A stretch of 13,291 nt of DNA from an uncultured Clostridia bacterium. GTDB taxonomy: Bacteria; Bacillota; Clostridia; TANB77; CAG-508. Positions 7,063-13,291 of this stretch are shown here, piece by piece. The notes under the pieces are model-generated. The model did no database searches. It had not been told where the DNA came from and saw nothing but the letters and a program-made list of their open reading frames with translations. The DNA lies in assembly GCA_948517135.1 (NCBI GenBank), contig CAORJJ010000061.1:1-13291 (forward strand). The letters are read 5' to 3'. How positions within the stretch are numbered: the stretch's first letter is position 1; each line of letters starts with the position of its first letter. Both the position numbers and the translations under genes were made by a program.

Positions 7063-7079
7063 AATATATTATCAAAATA
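7061..7079. repeat. 19-bp exact repeat, copy 2
   Basis: Second copy of the 19-mer at 25-43. It runs from the edge of the candidate spoVS -35 element into the ymdB terminator's T-rich tail. Confidence 0.4.
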
Positions 7080-7110
7080 AAAAAGCTACTTTTTAAATTT
7101 AGTAGCTTTT
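7075..7110 (-). terminator. Intrinsic terminator of ymdB
   Basis: A 10-bp stem (7081-7090 with 7101-7110) has a 10-base loop. The minus strand continues TTTTATTTTG. The hairpin touches the last base of the ymdB stop codon, so termination follows translation with no 3' untranslated spacer. Confidence 0.8.
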
Positions 7111-7880
7111 TATTTATTTAATCTCTCAATTTTTGTAACTTTATTTGTATTTTCATCAATTTCAAAAATACAACTATTGAACATGCCTTTTCCATCTGCA
7201 ACTTTATATTTTTCAGGTAATGATGTAACAAATCTTTTTATTGATGCTTCAACATCCATTCCTATTACTGATCTTTTAGGTCCAGTCATTCCAATATCAG
7301 ATATATATGCTGTTCCTTTTTCAAGAATTTTTTCATCAGCTGTTTGAACATGAGTATGTGTTCCAAATATAATTGTTGCTTCTCCATCTAAATAATATCC
7401 TAAAGCAATTTTTTCAGCAGTTGCTTCTGCGTGAAAATCAATAATTATTATATCTACTGCTTCTTTTATTTCATCTATAATATCTTTAGCTATTATAAAT
7501 GGATTTTCCGAAAGAACACTCATTGTGGTTCTTCCAATTAAATTTATTACAGCTATTGTTTTATTCTTACATTCAAAAAATTCATAGCCTTTTCCTGGAT
7601 TATTTGATGGGTAATTTGCTGGTCTTATAATATTTTTGTCTTCTATAAAATTAAATATCTCTTTTTTTCCCCAAGTATGATTTCCCATTGTTACTACATC
7701 AACATTTAAAGCTAATATCTCTCTATACATTTTTTCAGTAAGTCCCATTCCGTCTGCTGCATTTTCACCATTTACAATAACAAAATCTATTTCTTTTTCT
7801 TTTAAAATATATGGCAATACATCTTTTAATTTTTGAAGACCAGTTTTTCCTACAATATCTCCAACTGCTAAAATTTTCAT
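7110..7880 (-). CDS. ymdB: YmdB family metallophosphoesterase
   Basis: A 256-residue binuclear-metal phosphoesterase of the YmdB/DR1281 family (TIGR00282 type). All expected ligands are present: Asp8 in GDIVG, Glu39-Asn40 in NGENAADG, Asn67-His68 in GNHTWG, His150 in DFHAEAT, and His175/His177 in GTHTHV. The conserved DIGMTGP segment lies at about 195-201. B. subtilis YmdB hydrolyses 2',3'-cyclic nucleotides and is needed for biofilm development. It is cytoplasmic, with no signal peptide. AGGAG is 7 bases or so upstream. Usually rny (RNase Y) precedes ymdB and spoVS follows; here spoVS follows, but the GH13 gene stands in place of rny. It has its own promoter and terminator. Confidence 0.95.
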   Translation of the reverse strand: MKILAVGDIVGKTGLQKLKDVLPYILKEKEIDFVIVNGENAADGMGLTEKMYREILALNVDVVTMGNHTWGKKEIFNFIEDKNIIRPANYPSNNPGKGYEFFECKNKTIAVINLIGRTTMSVLSENPFIIAKDIIDEIKEAVDIIIIDFHAEATAEKIALGYYLDGEATIIFGTHTHVQTADEKILEKGTAYISDIGMTGPKRSVIGMDVEASIKRFVTSLPEKYKVADGKGMFNSCIFEIDENTNKVTKIERLNK

Positions 7881-7916
7881 ATATTCTCTCCTAACTAAAT
7901 AATAAAAACTTTATAT

Positions 7917-7945
7917 ATTTTAACATAATATTAATATTTTGGCAA
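7917..7945 (-). promoter_or_regulatory. Sigma-A promoter of ymdB
   Basis: Minus-strand TTGCCA (7940-7945) and TAAAAT (7917-7922) with a 17-base spacer, and TGT directly before the -10 (extended -10). It begins 16 bases beyond the GH13 terminator, so ymdB is transcribed separately. Confidence 0.65.
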
Positions 7946-7960
7946 ATGAAATTTCAACAC

Positions 7961-7989
7961 AAAAAAAAGACTGCCATACAATGGCAGTC
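7961..7989 (-). terminator. Intrinsic terminator of the GH13 gene
   Basis: A 9-bp GC-containing stem (7969-7977 with 7981-7989) has a tight 3-base loop and is followed on the minus strand by eight T (7961-7968). It lies about 20 bases after the stop at 8009. Confidence 0.92.
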
Positions 7990-8008
7990 CTTTTGGTTAA
8001 CAATAAAA

Positions 8009-9841
8009 CTACATTTCAATTACCACAGCGTTGTAAGCACATAAAACATGTTCTTCTTCTACATTCTTTAAAGCGAAACTAGCATTTTTAATGTTGTATT
8101 CGCCAATGAAAATATTTTCAGAAGTCCTGTTTATAACGAAAATCAAGTTGTCTCTCTTATATACAAGTTTCTTTTCGTCTACTTGAATAATGCTGAAGTT
8201 TGTGCTCGCAAAAATTTCATGATACCGATTTCTGAGTTCTCCCATATGCTTATAAATCTTAAGAAATCTTTCATCAATATTGTTCCATGGAAATGGCTTT
8301 CTGTTCATAGGATCTTTGTATCCCATAGAACCAGCTTCATCTCCTGCAAAAATTGATGGTAACCCAGGCAATGTATACTGTAAAAACACTGTTAATGCCT
8401 GCATATTCAATGCCAATTCAAGCAGTTCTTTTGGGATCTGATCATGATCAAATTCCCATTGACGGAACCTATCTGTATCAAAAACGCCATTTGTGAACCA
8501 GTAACTATCTTTTTCCATATCCCAATTAGTCTCATACTCTATGCTTTCTTTCATGAAGTCTCCAACAAGAATATTCGGCATTCTTGGAATATCATGTGAT
8601 GTACAGAAAATTGCTGATGCCATTAGTGCTTCTTTTGGATACAGTTTACAGATTTTCTTAACAATATGTCTAAAATTCTTATAGTTACCATATCGAATAT
8701 ATCTATAAATTGCAATTCCAAACTGATAGTTCATATTTGCATCCAGCTCGTCACCAAATAAGAATTCTCTAAAATCGCCTGTAACAGCATTCTTCCAAAC
8801 TTCGCCAATTATAAACTTTCGGAAAAATTTCCTAATAATCTTAAGAGTAAAGTCAGGCAAATTATCTGCTACATCAAGTCGAATTCCATCAAAATACTTC
8901 TCATACAGTGCAAGCCATTTCTTCAGGTGTTCCACATATCTTGGACTATCTTTGTTGAATTCAACTAATCCTTCATATCCCCACCAACAAGCAGGTTTAG
9001 TGTACTTATGAATCCAGGAATACATTTCTGGATCTTCTTTAAGTAACGGATTTTCATTGCTCGAATGGTTAAATACAACATCCAAAATAACTCTCATGTT
9101 ACATTTGTGAGCTTCTTTTACCAAAGTTTCTACATCATCCCAATCCCCAAACATTTCATGTACTTTCTCATAATCTGATGTATCATATCCATTCTGAGAA
9201 GGACTTTGGGTTATTGGGGTAAGATACAAAACAATTGTGGTTTCTTCAGGAACAAGACTTCTAATATAGGGCAATTTTTTGATAATACCTTTAATATTTC
9301 CACCATATCTTTGATCATTTCTGAATACTCCATCAGCATCTCTTTTCCACTTAGGAAATGTATCCCAGGAAACGACTCGGTCATTAAATTCTTCAGGCAG
9401 TTCAGATCTGCAAAATGTATCAACAAAAATCTGATACATAACTGCGCCTTTTATCCATTCAGGAGTTTTAAAATAATAATGAGAAAAGCACTCCCAAAAA
9501 GCAAAGTCTCTACCATCTGCAAAAACAGCACAGTCCTCTTCTGCATCATATTCTATCTTACAAACTTGCCCATTTATTTTAAGACCAATATAAAATGTTC
9601 TGTATCCAGGAGAGTCAAATTTAATAGTTCCACTAAATGTACTTTCAGTTTCGTTTGATTTTGTCTCGTCATATCTCAGGCTACACCGTGTAGTTCCTGG
9701 TTGTTCACCCCTCTTATTAAAAAGAGCAACAGCATCGCTTACAAATCCAAATTCATTTGAGATAGTTAAGGTGATGTCCATTCTCTCTCCTACTATATTA
9801 GGTGAACTGTAATGAACTAAGATTTTTTTGTTATCCTGCAT
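8009..9841 (-). CDS. Cytoplasmic GH13 glycosidase (neopullulanase/cyclomaltodextrinase-like)
   Basis: A 610-residue alpha-amylase family enzyme that would cleave alpha-1,4 (perhaps alpha-1,6) bonds in maltodextrins. Residues 1-110 look like a beta-sandwich starch-binding/N-domain. The barrel starts at WIKGAVMYQIFVDTF (129-143). GH13 motifs: region I DVVFNH (254-259), region II GIRLDVADN with nucleophile Asp323, region III IIGEVW with acid/base Glu347, region IV CTSHDIPR with Asp417. SHD in place of NHD, and the ELDANMNYQF segment (365-374), fit the GH13_20 neopullulanase group. An LPGLPSIFAGDEAG segment precedes the C-terminal beta domain. No signal peptide, so substrate must be imported. AAAGGAGG lies 7 bases upstream. 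GC is about 36% in sampled lines, higher than ymdB beside it. No transporter or other sugar gene adjoins it; exact specificity cannot be read from sequence. Confidence 0.93.
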   Translation of the reverse strand: MQDNKKILVHYSSPNIVGERMDITLTISNEFGFVSDAVALFNKRGEQPGTTRCSLRYDETKSNETESTFSGTIKFDSPGYRTFYIGLKINGQVCKIEYDAEEDCAVFADGRDFAFWECFSHYYFKTPEWIKGAVMYQIFVDTFCRSELPEEFNDRVVSWDTFPKWKRDADGVFRNDQRYGGNIKGIIKKLPYIRSLVPEETTIVLYLTPITQSPSQNGYDTSDYEKVHEMFGDWDDVETLVKEAHKCNMRVILDVVFNHSSNENPLLKEDPEMYSWIHKYTKPACWWGYEGLVEFNKDSPRYVEHLKKWLALYEKYFDGIRLDVADNLPDFTLKIIRKFFRKFIIGEVWKNAVTGDFREFLFGDELDANMNYQFGIAIYRYIRYGNYKNFRHIVKKICKLYPKEALMASAIFCTSHDIPRMPNILVGDFMKESIEYETNWDMEKDSYWFTNGVFDTDRFRQWEFDHDQIPKELLELALNMQALTVFLQYTLPGLPSIFAGDEAGSMGYKDPMNRKPFPWNNIDERFLKIYKHMGELRNRYHEIFASTNFSIIQVDEKKLVYKRDNLIFVINRTSENIFIGEYNIKNASFALKNVEEEHVLCAYNAVVIEM

Positions 9842-9882
9842 TACTAATCCTCCTTTAATTAAAGTGCTATCATTTATAATAC

Positions 9883-9894
9883 AAGTTACAACTT
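9883..9894. promoter_or_regulatory. Candidate operator upstream of the GH13 gene
   Basis: AAGTT-AC-AACTT is a perfect inverted repeat with 5-bp arms. It lies just downstream of a TATAAT box, around the likely start site, where a repressor could act. It lacks the central CG of LacI/MalR or CcpA sites. Short AT-rich palindromes also occur by chance. Confidence 0.3.
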
Positions 9895-9900
9895 ACTTCA

Positions 9901-9935
9901 ATTATAGTTTAATATTTTTTTTTACCTTTTGTCAA
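9901..9935 (-). promoter_or_regulatory. Candidate promoter of the GH13 gene
   Basis: The minus strand has perfect TTGACA (9930-9935) and TATAAT (9901-9906), but 23 bases apart, too long for a standard sigma-A promoter. TTGACA may pair with a poorer -10 (TATTAA at 9909-9914), or TATAAT may work with a weak -35 and an activator. Confidence 0.4.
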
Positions 9936-9954
9936 TGTTTTTTACAATAAATAC

Positions 9955-10007
9955 ACAAAAGAAAGAAGAATATTGTCGAAATTTGTATTTTCTTCAACAT
10001 TCTTCTT
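9955..10007 (-). terminator. Intrinsic terminator of guaB
   Basis: A 13-bp stem (9963-9975 with 9995-10007), with one G-U pair only in the minus-strand RNA, and a 19-base interior that can form a further small GAAA/TTTC stem. The minus strand continues with a pyrimidine-rich run (TTTCTTTTG). It starts 21 bases after the stop. Confidence 0.72.
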
Positions 10008-10028
10008 AACATAACTATTTATTTAATT

Positions 10029-11540
10029 TTATAAACGTCCTGCATCATAATCTTTTAAAATTACATCATGAGCTCCACCTTCTTTTATACTTACATTTGA
10101 AACCATTGTAAGTCTTGCTTTTTGATGTAATTCAGGAATTGTTATAGCACCACAATTACACATTGTTGACTTTATTTTACTTACTGTAACAGCAACATTA
10201 TCTTTTAATGCTCCTGCATAAGGAATTAATGAATCAACACCTTCTTCAAATGTTAATTTATTTTTAGCTTCTCCACCTAAATCATATCTTTGCCAATTTC
10301 TCGCTCTATTTGAACCTTCACCCCAATATTCTTTCATAAATGTTCCATTTCTTTTTACTACTCTTGAAGGGCTTTCGTCAAATCTTGCAAAATATCTTCC
10401 CATCATAACAAAATCTGCTCCCATTGCTAATGCTAAAGTTATATGATGATCATGAACAATTCCACCATCAGAACAAATTGGAATATATACTCCTGTTCTT
10501 TCAAAATATTCATTACGTGCTTCTACAACATCCATTAATGAACTAGCTTGTCCTCTACCAATTCCTTTAGTTTCACGAGTTATGCAGATTGAACCTCCAC
10601 CAACTCCAACTTTAATAAAATCAGCTCCTGCATCTGCTAAATAATAAAATCCATTTTTATCTACAACATTTCCAGCACCTATTTTTACTGAATCTCCATA
10701 GTTTTGTCTTACCCATTCTATTGTATTTTTTTGCCATACAGAATATCCATCAGAAGAATCCATACATATCATATCAACTCCAGCTTCTACTAAAGCTGGT
10801 ATTCTTTCTTGATAATCTCTTGTATTTATTCCAGCACCTACTATAAATCTCTTATTGTCATCTAATAAAGAATTTGGATTTTCTTTATCTGATTCATAAT
10901 CTTTTCTAAAAACTAATGAATCTAGGTTTCCATTATCATCTAATACTGGTAAACAACTAATTTTGTTATCCCAAATTAAATCATTAGCTTCATGCAAAGA
11001 AATACCTTTTCTTGCATATACAAGTCTATCTAATGGAACCATATAATTACTTACTGGTTCATCTAAAGATACTCTTGATATTCTAAAATCTTTATCTGTA
11101 ACTAATCCTAAAAACTTTCCATTGGCTGAACCATCTTCTGTAATCATAACTGTTGAATGTCCTGTTTCTTCTATTAAATTTAAAACTTCACCTATTGTAG
11201 TATATGGTTTTACATTTGAATCACTTATTATAAAACCTGCTTTATATTTTTTTACATTTCTTACCATTTGAGCTTGATCTTCTATTGATTGTGCACCATA
11301 TATAAAAGAGCATCCACCTTCTCTTGCAAGTGCAATTGCCATTTTTTCTCCTGATACTGATTGCATTATTGCAGAAACCATTGGAATATTTGCACTATAT
11401 TTTGGTTCTTCTCCTCTTCTATATTTTACAAGTGGTGTATTTAAACTAACATTGTTTGGTATACATCTTTCATCTGTTAGATTTGGTAGTAATAAAAATT
11501 CATTAAATGTTCTTGATATATCACTTAATATTTCAGCCAT
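10029..11540 (-). CDS. guaB: IMP dehydrogenase, Tritrichomonas-like type
   Basis: A 503-residue IMP dehydrogenase: IMP + NAD+ + H2O to XMP + NADH, the committed step to GMP. The barrel starts at the N-terminus (IPMVSAIMQSVSGEKMAIAL, 52-71). Two CBS domains occupy about residues 105-215. Catalytic Cys319 lies in GGGSICITRETKGIGRG, Asp261 (IMP ribose) in DSSDG, IMP phosphate binding in SDGG (357-360), and the mobile flap has Arg418-Tyr419 in NWQRYDLGG. CNCGAITIPELH (461-472) is near the end. The sequence is much closer to the T. foetus enzyme than to E. coli or B. subtilis GuaB; residue numbers of the catalytic groups match those I recall for it. AAAGGAGG precedes the start by about 9 bases. 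It has its own promoter and terminator; no guaA is nearby. Confidence 0.96.
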   Translation of the reverse strand: MAEILSDISRTFNEFLLLPNLTDERCIPNNVSLNTPLVKYRRGEEPKYSANIPMVSAIMQSVSGEKMAIALAREGGCSFIYGAQSIEDQAQMVRNVKKYKAGFIISDSNVKPYTTIGEVLNLIEETGHSTVMITEDGSANGKFLGLVTDKDFRISRVSLDEPVSNYMVPLDRLVYARKGISLHEANDLIWDNKISCLPVLDDNGNLDSLVFRKDYESDKENPNSLLDDNKRFIVGAGINTRDYQERIPALVEAGVDMICMDSSDGYSVWQKNTIEWVRQNYGDSVKIGAGNVVDKNGFYYLADAGADFIKVGVGGGSICITRETKGIGRGQASSLMDVVEARNEYFERTGVYIPICSDGGIVHDHHITLALAMGADFVMMGRYFARFDESPSRVVKRNGTFMKEYWGEGSNRARNWQRYDLGGEAKNKLTFEEGVDSLIPYAGALKDNVAVTVSKIKSTMCNCGAITIPELHQKARLTMVSNVSIKEGGAHDVILKDYDAGRL

Positions 11541-11572
11541 TAAAAATTTCCTCCTTTATTAATTATGTTTTT

Positions 11573-11601
11573 ATTATATATATAATTTTTCTTTAAATCA
11601 A
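11573..11601 (-). promoter_or_regulatory. Sigma-A promoter of guaB
   Basis: Minus-strand TTGATT (11596-11601) and TATAAT (11573-11578) with a 17-base spacer, about 33 bases before the start codon. The leader is short, leaving no room for a purine riboswitch. It is back to back with the plus-strand promoter at 11608-11636. Confidence 0.65.
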
Positions 11602-11607
11602 ACCATT

Positions 11608-11636
11608 TTTACAAATTTATTTTTTTATGATATAAT
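11608..11636 (+). promoter_or_regulatory. Sigma-A promoter of the small membrane protein gene
   Basis: TTTACA (11608-11613) and TATAAT (11631-11636) with an exact 17-base spacer and a TGA before the -10 (extended -10). Only 6 bases separate its -35 from that of guaB on the other strand, so the two polymerases may compete. Confidence 0.75.
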
Positions 11637-11684
11637 ATATGTATATGTTACTTTTTAACAATATTTTCATATGGAGGGAACAAT

Positions 11685-11906
11685 ATGGTAACAGCAATTG
11701 TAAAAATCGTCGTAGCATGTATTTTGATCTGGTGTATCTGCAAAGTTAATACTCATATCGAAAAAAGGCTGAACGAAACATCTGGTAATCGGACAGATAT
11801 CCTGTTTTTCACAACAGTATTCTCTGTTGTCGGCTTGGCAATATTCATCTGCTGCCAAACATATACAATCATTCAACCTTTAATGGTGGGATTGTTTCAT
11901 ATTTAA
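11685..11906 (+). CDS. Small two-helix membrane protein, unknown family
   Basis: A 73-residue protein and the only plus-strand gene here. It has two hydrophobic segments (about 3-19 and 39-57) joined by a short polar loop (NTHIEKRLNETSGNRTD) and a hydrophobic, possibly amphipathic tail. Five Cys lie in or beside the helices. I do not recognise a family; small holin-like, toxin-like or regulatory membrane peptides share this shape, but none is supported. Expression evidence is unusually complete: extended -10 promoter, GGAGGG 6 bases before the ATG, and a GC-rich terminator 18 bases after the stop. Hand counts give about 38% GC, above the AT-rich background, and codons such as ATC, TGC and CTG are used freely. 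It is probably an acquired single-gene cassette between guaB and dapL. Confidence 0.7.
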   Translation: MVTAIVKIVVACILIWCICKVNTHIEKRLNETSGNRTDILFFTTVFSVVGLAIFICCQTYTIIQPLMVGLFHI

Positions 11907-11923
11907 TCAAATGAATCTCTGAC

Positions 11924-11957
11924 ACGGGGCTGAAACTTAAGCCCCGTAATTTCTTTG
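11924..11957 (+). terminator. Intrinsic terminator of the small membrane protein gene
   Basis: An 8-bp stem with five G-C pairs in a row (11924-11931 with 11940-11947) has an 8-base loop and is followed by AATTTCTTT. It is the most GC-rich hairpin in the window, in keeping with the gene's different composition. Confidence 0.8.
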
Positions 11958-11960
11958 CAC

Positions 11961-11985
11961 AAAAAAGAACTCATAAAAGAGTTCT
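11961..11985 (-). terminator. Intrinsic terminator of dapL
   Basis: A 7-bp stem (11966-11972 with 11979-11985) has a 6-base loop, followed on the minus strand by six T (11961-11966). It stops transcription 8 bases after the dapL stop and directly abuts the opposing terminator at 11924-11957, so the convergent genes are insulated. Confidence 0.88.
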
Positions 11986-11992
11986 CTTTGTT

Positions 11993-13225
11993 TTATTTCA
12001 TATTTTTTATTCTTTCAATTGCTTCTATTGTATTTTCTTTTGTTCCAAACGCAGTTAGTCTAAAATATCCTTCTCCACTTGGCCCAAAACCAACACCTGG
12101 TGTTCCAACAACATTTGCTTCATTTAACAATTTATCAAAAAATTCCCATGATGTCATATTACTTGGTACTTTTAACCATATATATGGAGCATTTATTCCT
12201 CCATATACTGTAAATCCAGAAGCTTGCAATCCTTCTTTTATTATTTTAGCATTATTCATATAATAACTAATATTTTCTTTTATTTGTTTTTGTCCGTCAT
12301 CTGAATAAATCGCTTCTGCACCCCTTTGAACTGGATATGAAACACCATTAAATTTAGTTCCATGTCTTCTATTCCATAATGAATTTAAAGATACTTCTTC
12401 TCCATTTTTAGTATATCCTTTTAATTCTTTTGGAACAATAGTATATGCACATCTAACTCCTGTAAATCCTGCAGTTTTTGAAAAACTTCTAAATTCAATT
12501 GCAACTTCTTTTGCCCCTTCAATTTCATATATTGTATGTGGAATATTTTCTTCTGAAATATATGCCTCATATGCAGAATCAAATAAAATTAGTGATTTAT
12601 TTTTCCTAGCATATTCAACCCATTTAGCTAATTGTTCTTTTGTTAAAGTTGTACCTGTTGGATTGTTTGGTAAACACAAATAAATCATATCTGGTACTTC
12701 TTCTGGAAATTCTGGTACAAAATTATTTTTTGATGTTGCTGGCATATATATAATATTTTCAAACATTCCTGTTTTTTCATTATATTTTCCACTTCTTCCT
12801 GACATAACATTTGTATCTAAGTATACTGGATATACAGGATCTGTAATTGCAACTTTATTTTCAAAACCTAAAATATCTCCTATATTTCCACAATCACATT
12901 TTGCTCCATCTGATACAAATATTTCATCAATATCAATTTTTACTCCTCTTTTTGCATAATCAAACTCAGCAATTTTTTCTCTTAAAAATTCATAACCTTG
13001 TTCTGGACCATATCCTCTAAAAGATTGTTGAATTCCTAATTCATCAACAGCTTTATGCATTGCCTCTAAAACTGCTGGAACTATTGGTCTTGTAACATCT
13101 CCTATTCCTAATTTTATAACCTTTTTATCTGGGTTATTTTTTTGAAATTCTGCTACCTTTTTTGCTATTGTAGAAAAAAGATAACTATCTTGTAAATTTA
13201 AAAAATTTTCATTTATATTAATCAT
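11993..13225 (-). CDS. dapL: LL-diaminopimelate aminotransferase
   Basis: A 410-residue class I/II PLP aminotransferase that converts tetrahydrodipicolinate to LL-diaminopimelate in one step, feeding lysine and peptidoglycan synthesis. DapL hallmarks: KLGIGDVTRP (38-47), YGPEQGYEFLRE (72-83), SDGAKCDCGNI (105-115), DPVYPVYLDTNVM (129-141), PNNPTG (186-191), FDSAYEAYI (215-223), the PLP lysine Lys250 in SFSKTAGFTG, and GTPGVGFGPSGEGYFRLTAFG (374-394), with Arg389 for the substrate carboxylate. It is cytoplasmic and full length. GGGAG precedes the start by 8 bases. DapL replaces the succinylase or acetylase branch and is typical of Clostridia, Chlamydia and plants. Its promoter is probably cut by the window edge. 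No other dap gene is seen here. Confidence 0.97.
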   Translation of the reverse strand: MININENFLNLQDSYLFSTIAKKVAEFQKNNPDKKVIKLGIGDVTRPIVPAVLEAMHKAVDELGIQQSFRGYGPEQGYEFLREKIAEFDYAKRGVKIDIDEIFVSDGAKCDCGNIGDILGFENKVAITDPVYPVYLDTNVMSGRSGKYNEKTGMFENIIYMPATSKNNFVPEFPEEVPDMIYLCLPNNPTGTTLTKEQLAKWVEYARKNKSLILFDSAYEAYISEENIPHTIYEIEGAKEVAIEFRSFSKTAGFTGVRCAYTIVPKELKGYTKNGEEVSLNSLWNRRHGTKFNGVSYPVQRGAEAIYSDDGQKQIKENISYYMNNAKIIKEGLQASGFTVYGGINAPYIWLKVPSNMTSWEFFDKLLNEANVVGTPGVGFGPSGEGYFRLTAFGTKENTIEAIERIKNMK

Positions 13226-13291
13226 AAATTTCTCCCTTATGATTTTTTTGAAAACTAATAAATTATTATTTAATTTTCTATATATTTATAT

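Noticed and set aside
6832..7080. An 82-residue very hydrophobic plus-strand ORF across the spoVS start
   Set aside because: It is antisense to AT-rich leader and poly-A tracts, which always read as Leu/Phe; no promoter or ribosome binding site.
6887..7109. A sigma-H promoter for spoVS as in B. subtilis
   Set aside because: I searched for AGGA-N-GAAT type boxes on the minus strand and found no pair with acceptable spacing.
9206..9658. A 150-residue plus-strand ORF and a 71-residue minus-frame ORF (9211-9426)
   Set aside because: Both fall inside the clear GH13 reading frame, which keeps all catalytic motifs; they are shadows.
9842..9960. A CcpA cre site at the GH13 gene
   Set aside because: No sequence near TGWAANCGNTNWCA is present; the region has no suitably placed CG.
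11667..11876. A 69-residue Cys-rich minus-strand ORF opposite the small membrane gene
   Set aside because: It is the antisense shadow of 11685-11906; the plus frame has the promoter, ribosome binding site and terminator, and the minus frame has none.

Overview
The window looks like a piece of chromosome from an AT-rich, spore-forming, low-GC Firmicute of the class Clostridia, probably an uncultured gut lineage. The evidence is a very AT-rich sequence (several coding lines are near 20% GC by hand count), strong AGGAGG-type ribosome binding sites, TTGACA/TATAAT promoters, SpoVS, a YmdB-type phosphodiesterase, ScpA, and an LL-diaminopimelate aminotransferase. No rRNA, tRNA, IS element, CRISPR array or phage gene is visible. 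No stretch over 300 bases lacks a gene. The genus cannot be named from this sequence alone.

Nearly everything is on the minus strand, so transcription runs from high to low coordinates: dapL (11993-13225), a guaB-type IMP dehydrogenase (10029-11540), a cytoplasmic GH13 glycosidase (8009-9841), ymdB (7110-7880), spoVS (6623-6886), an unusual membrane-anchored family-5 solute-binding protein (4936-6513), recA-recX-scpA (2297-4766), a secreted cell-wall-binding repeat protein (776-2155), and a DUF2953 membrane protein (81-650). The one plus-strand gene is a 73-residue two-helix membrane protein (11685-11906) with its own promoter and terminator.

Most genes are separate units with a recognisable sigma-A promoter and an intrinsic terminator. 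The clear operon is recA-recX-scpA: the recA promoter carries a LexA/DinR-like box at its start site, a long hairpin sits between recA and recX, and a terminator overlaps the scpA stop codon. dapL (lysine and peptidoglycan precursor), guaB (guanine nucleotides), recA/recX (recombination and repair), scpA (chromosome condensation), ymdB/spoVS/DUF2953 (development and sporulation neighbourhoods) are ordinary core functions.

Three genes stand out by base composition (roughly 36-39% GC in sampled lines): the cell-wall-binding protein, the GH13 enzyme and the small plus-strand membrane protein. Two of them sit where a conserved neighbour would be expected: the wall protein between scpA and DUF2953, where scpB usually lies, and the GH13 gene upstream of ymdB, where rny usually lies. 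This suggests single-gene cassette insertions into a conserved backbone. I found no clear multi-gene novel system; the most interesting items are these cassettes, the close match of the IMP dehydrogenase to the Tritrichomonas-type enzyme, the recA-recX hairpin, the lone solute-binding protein without a lipobox, and a 33-codon ORF in the spoVS leader.
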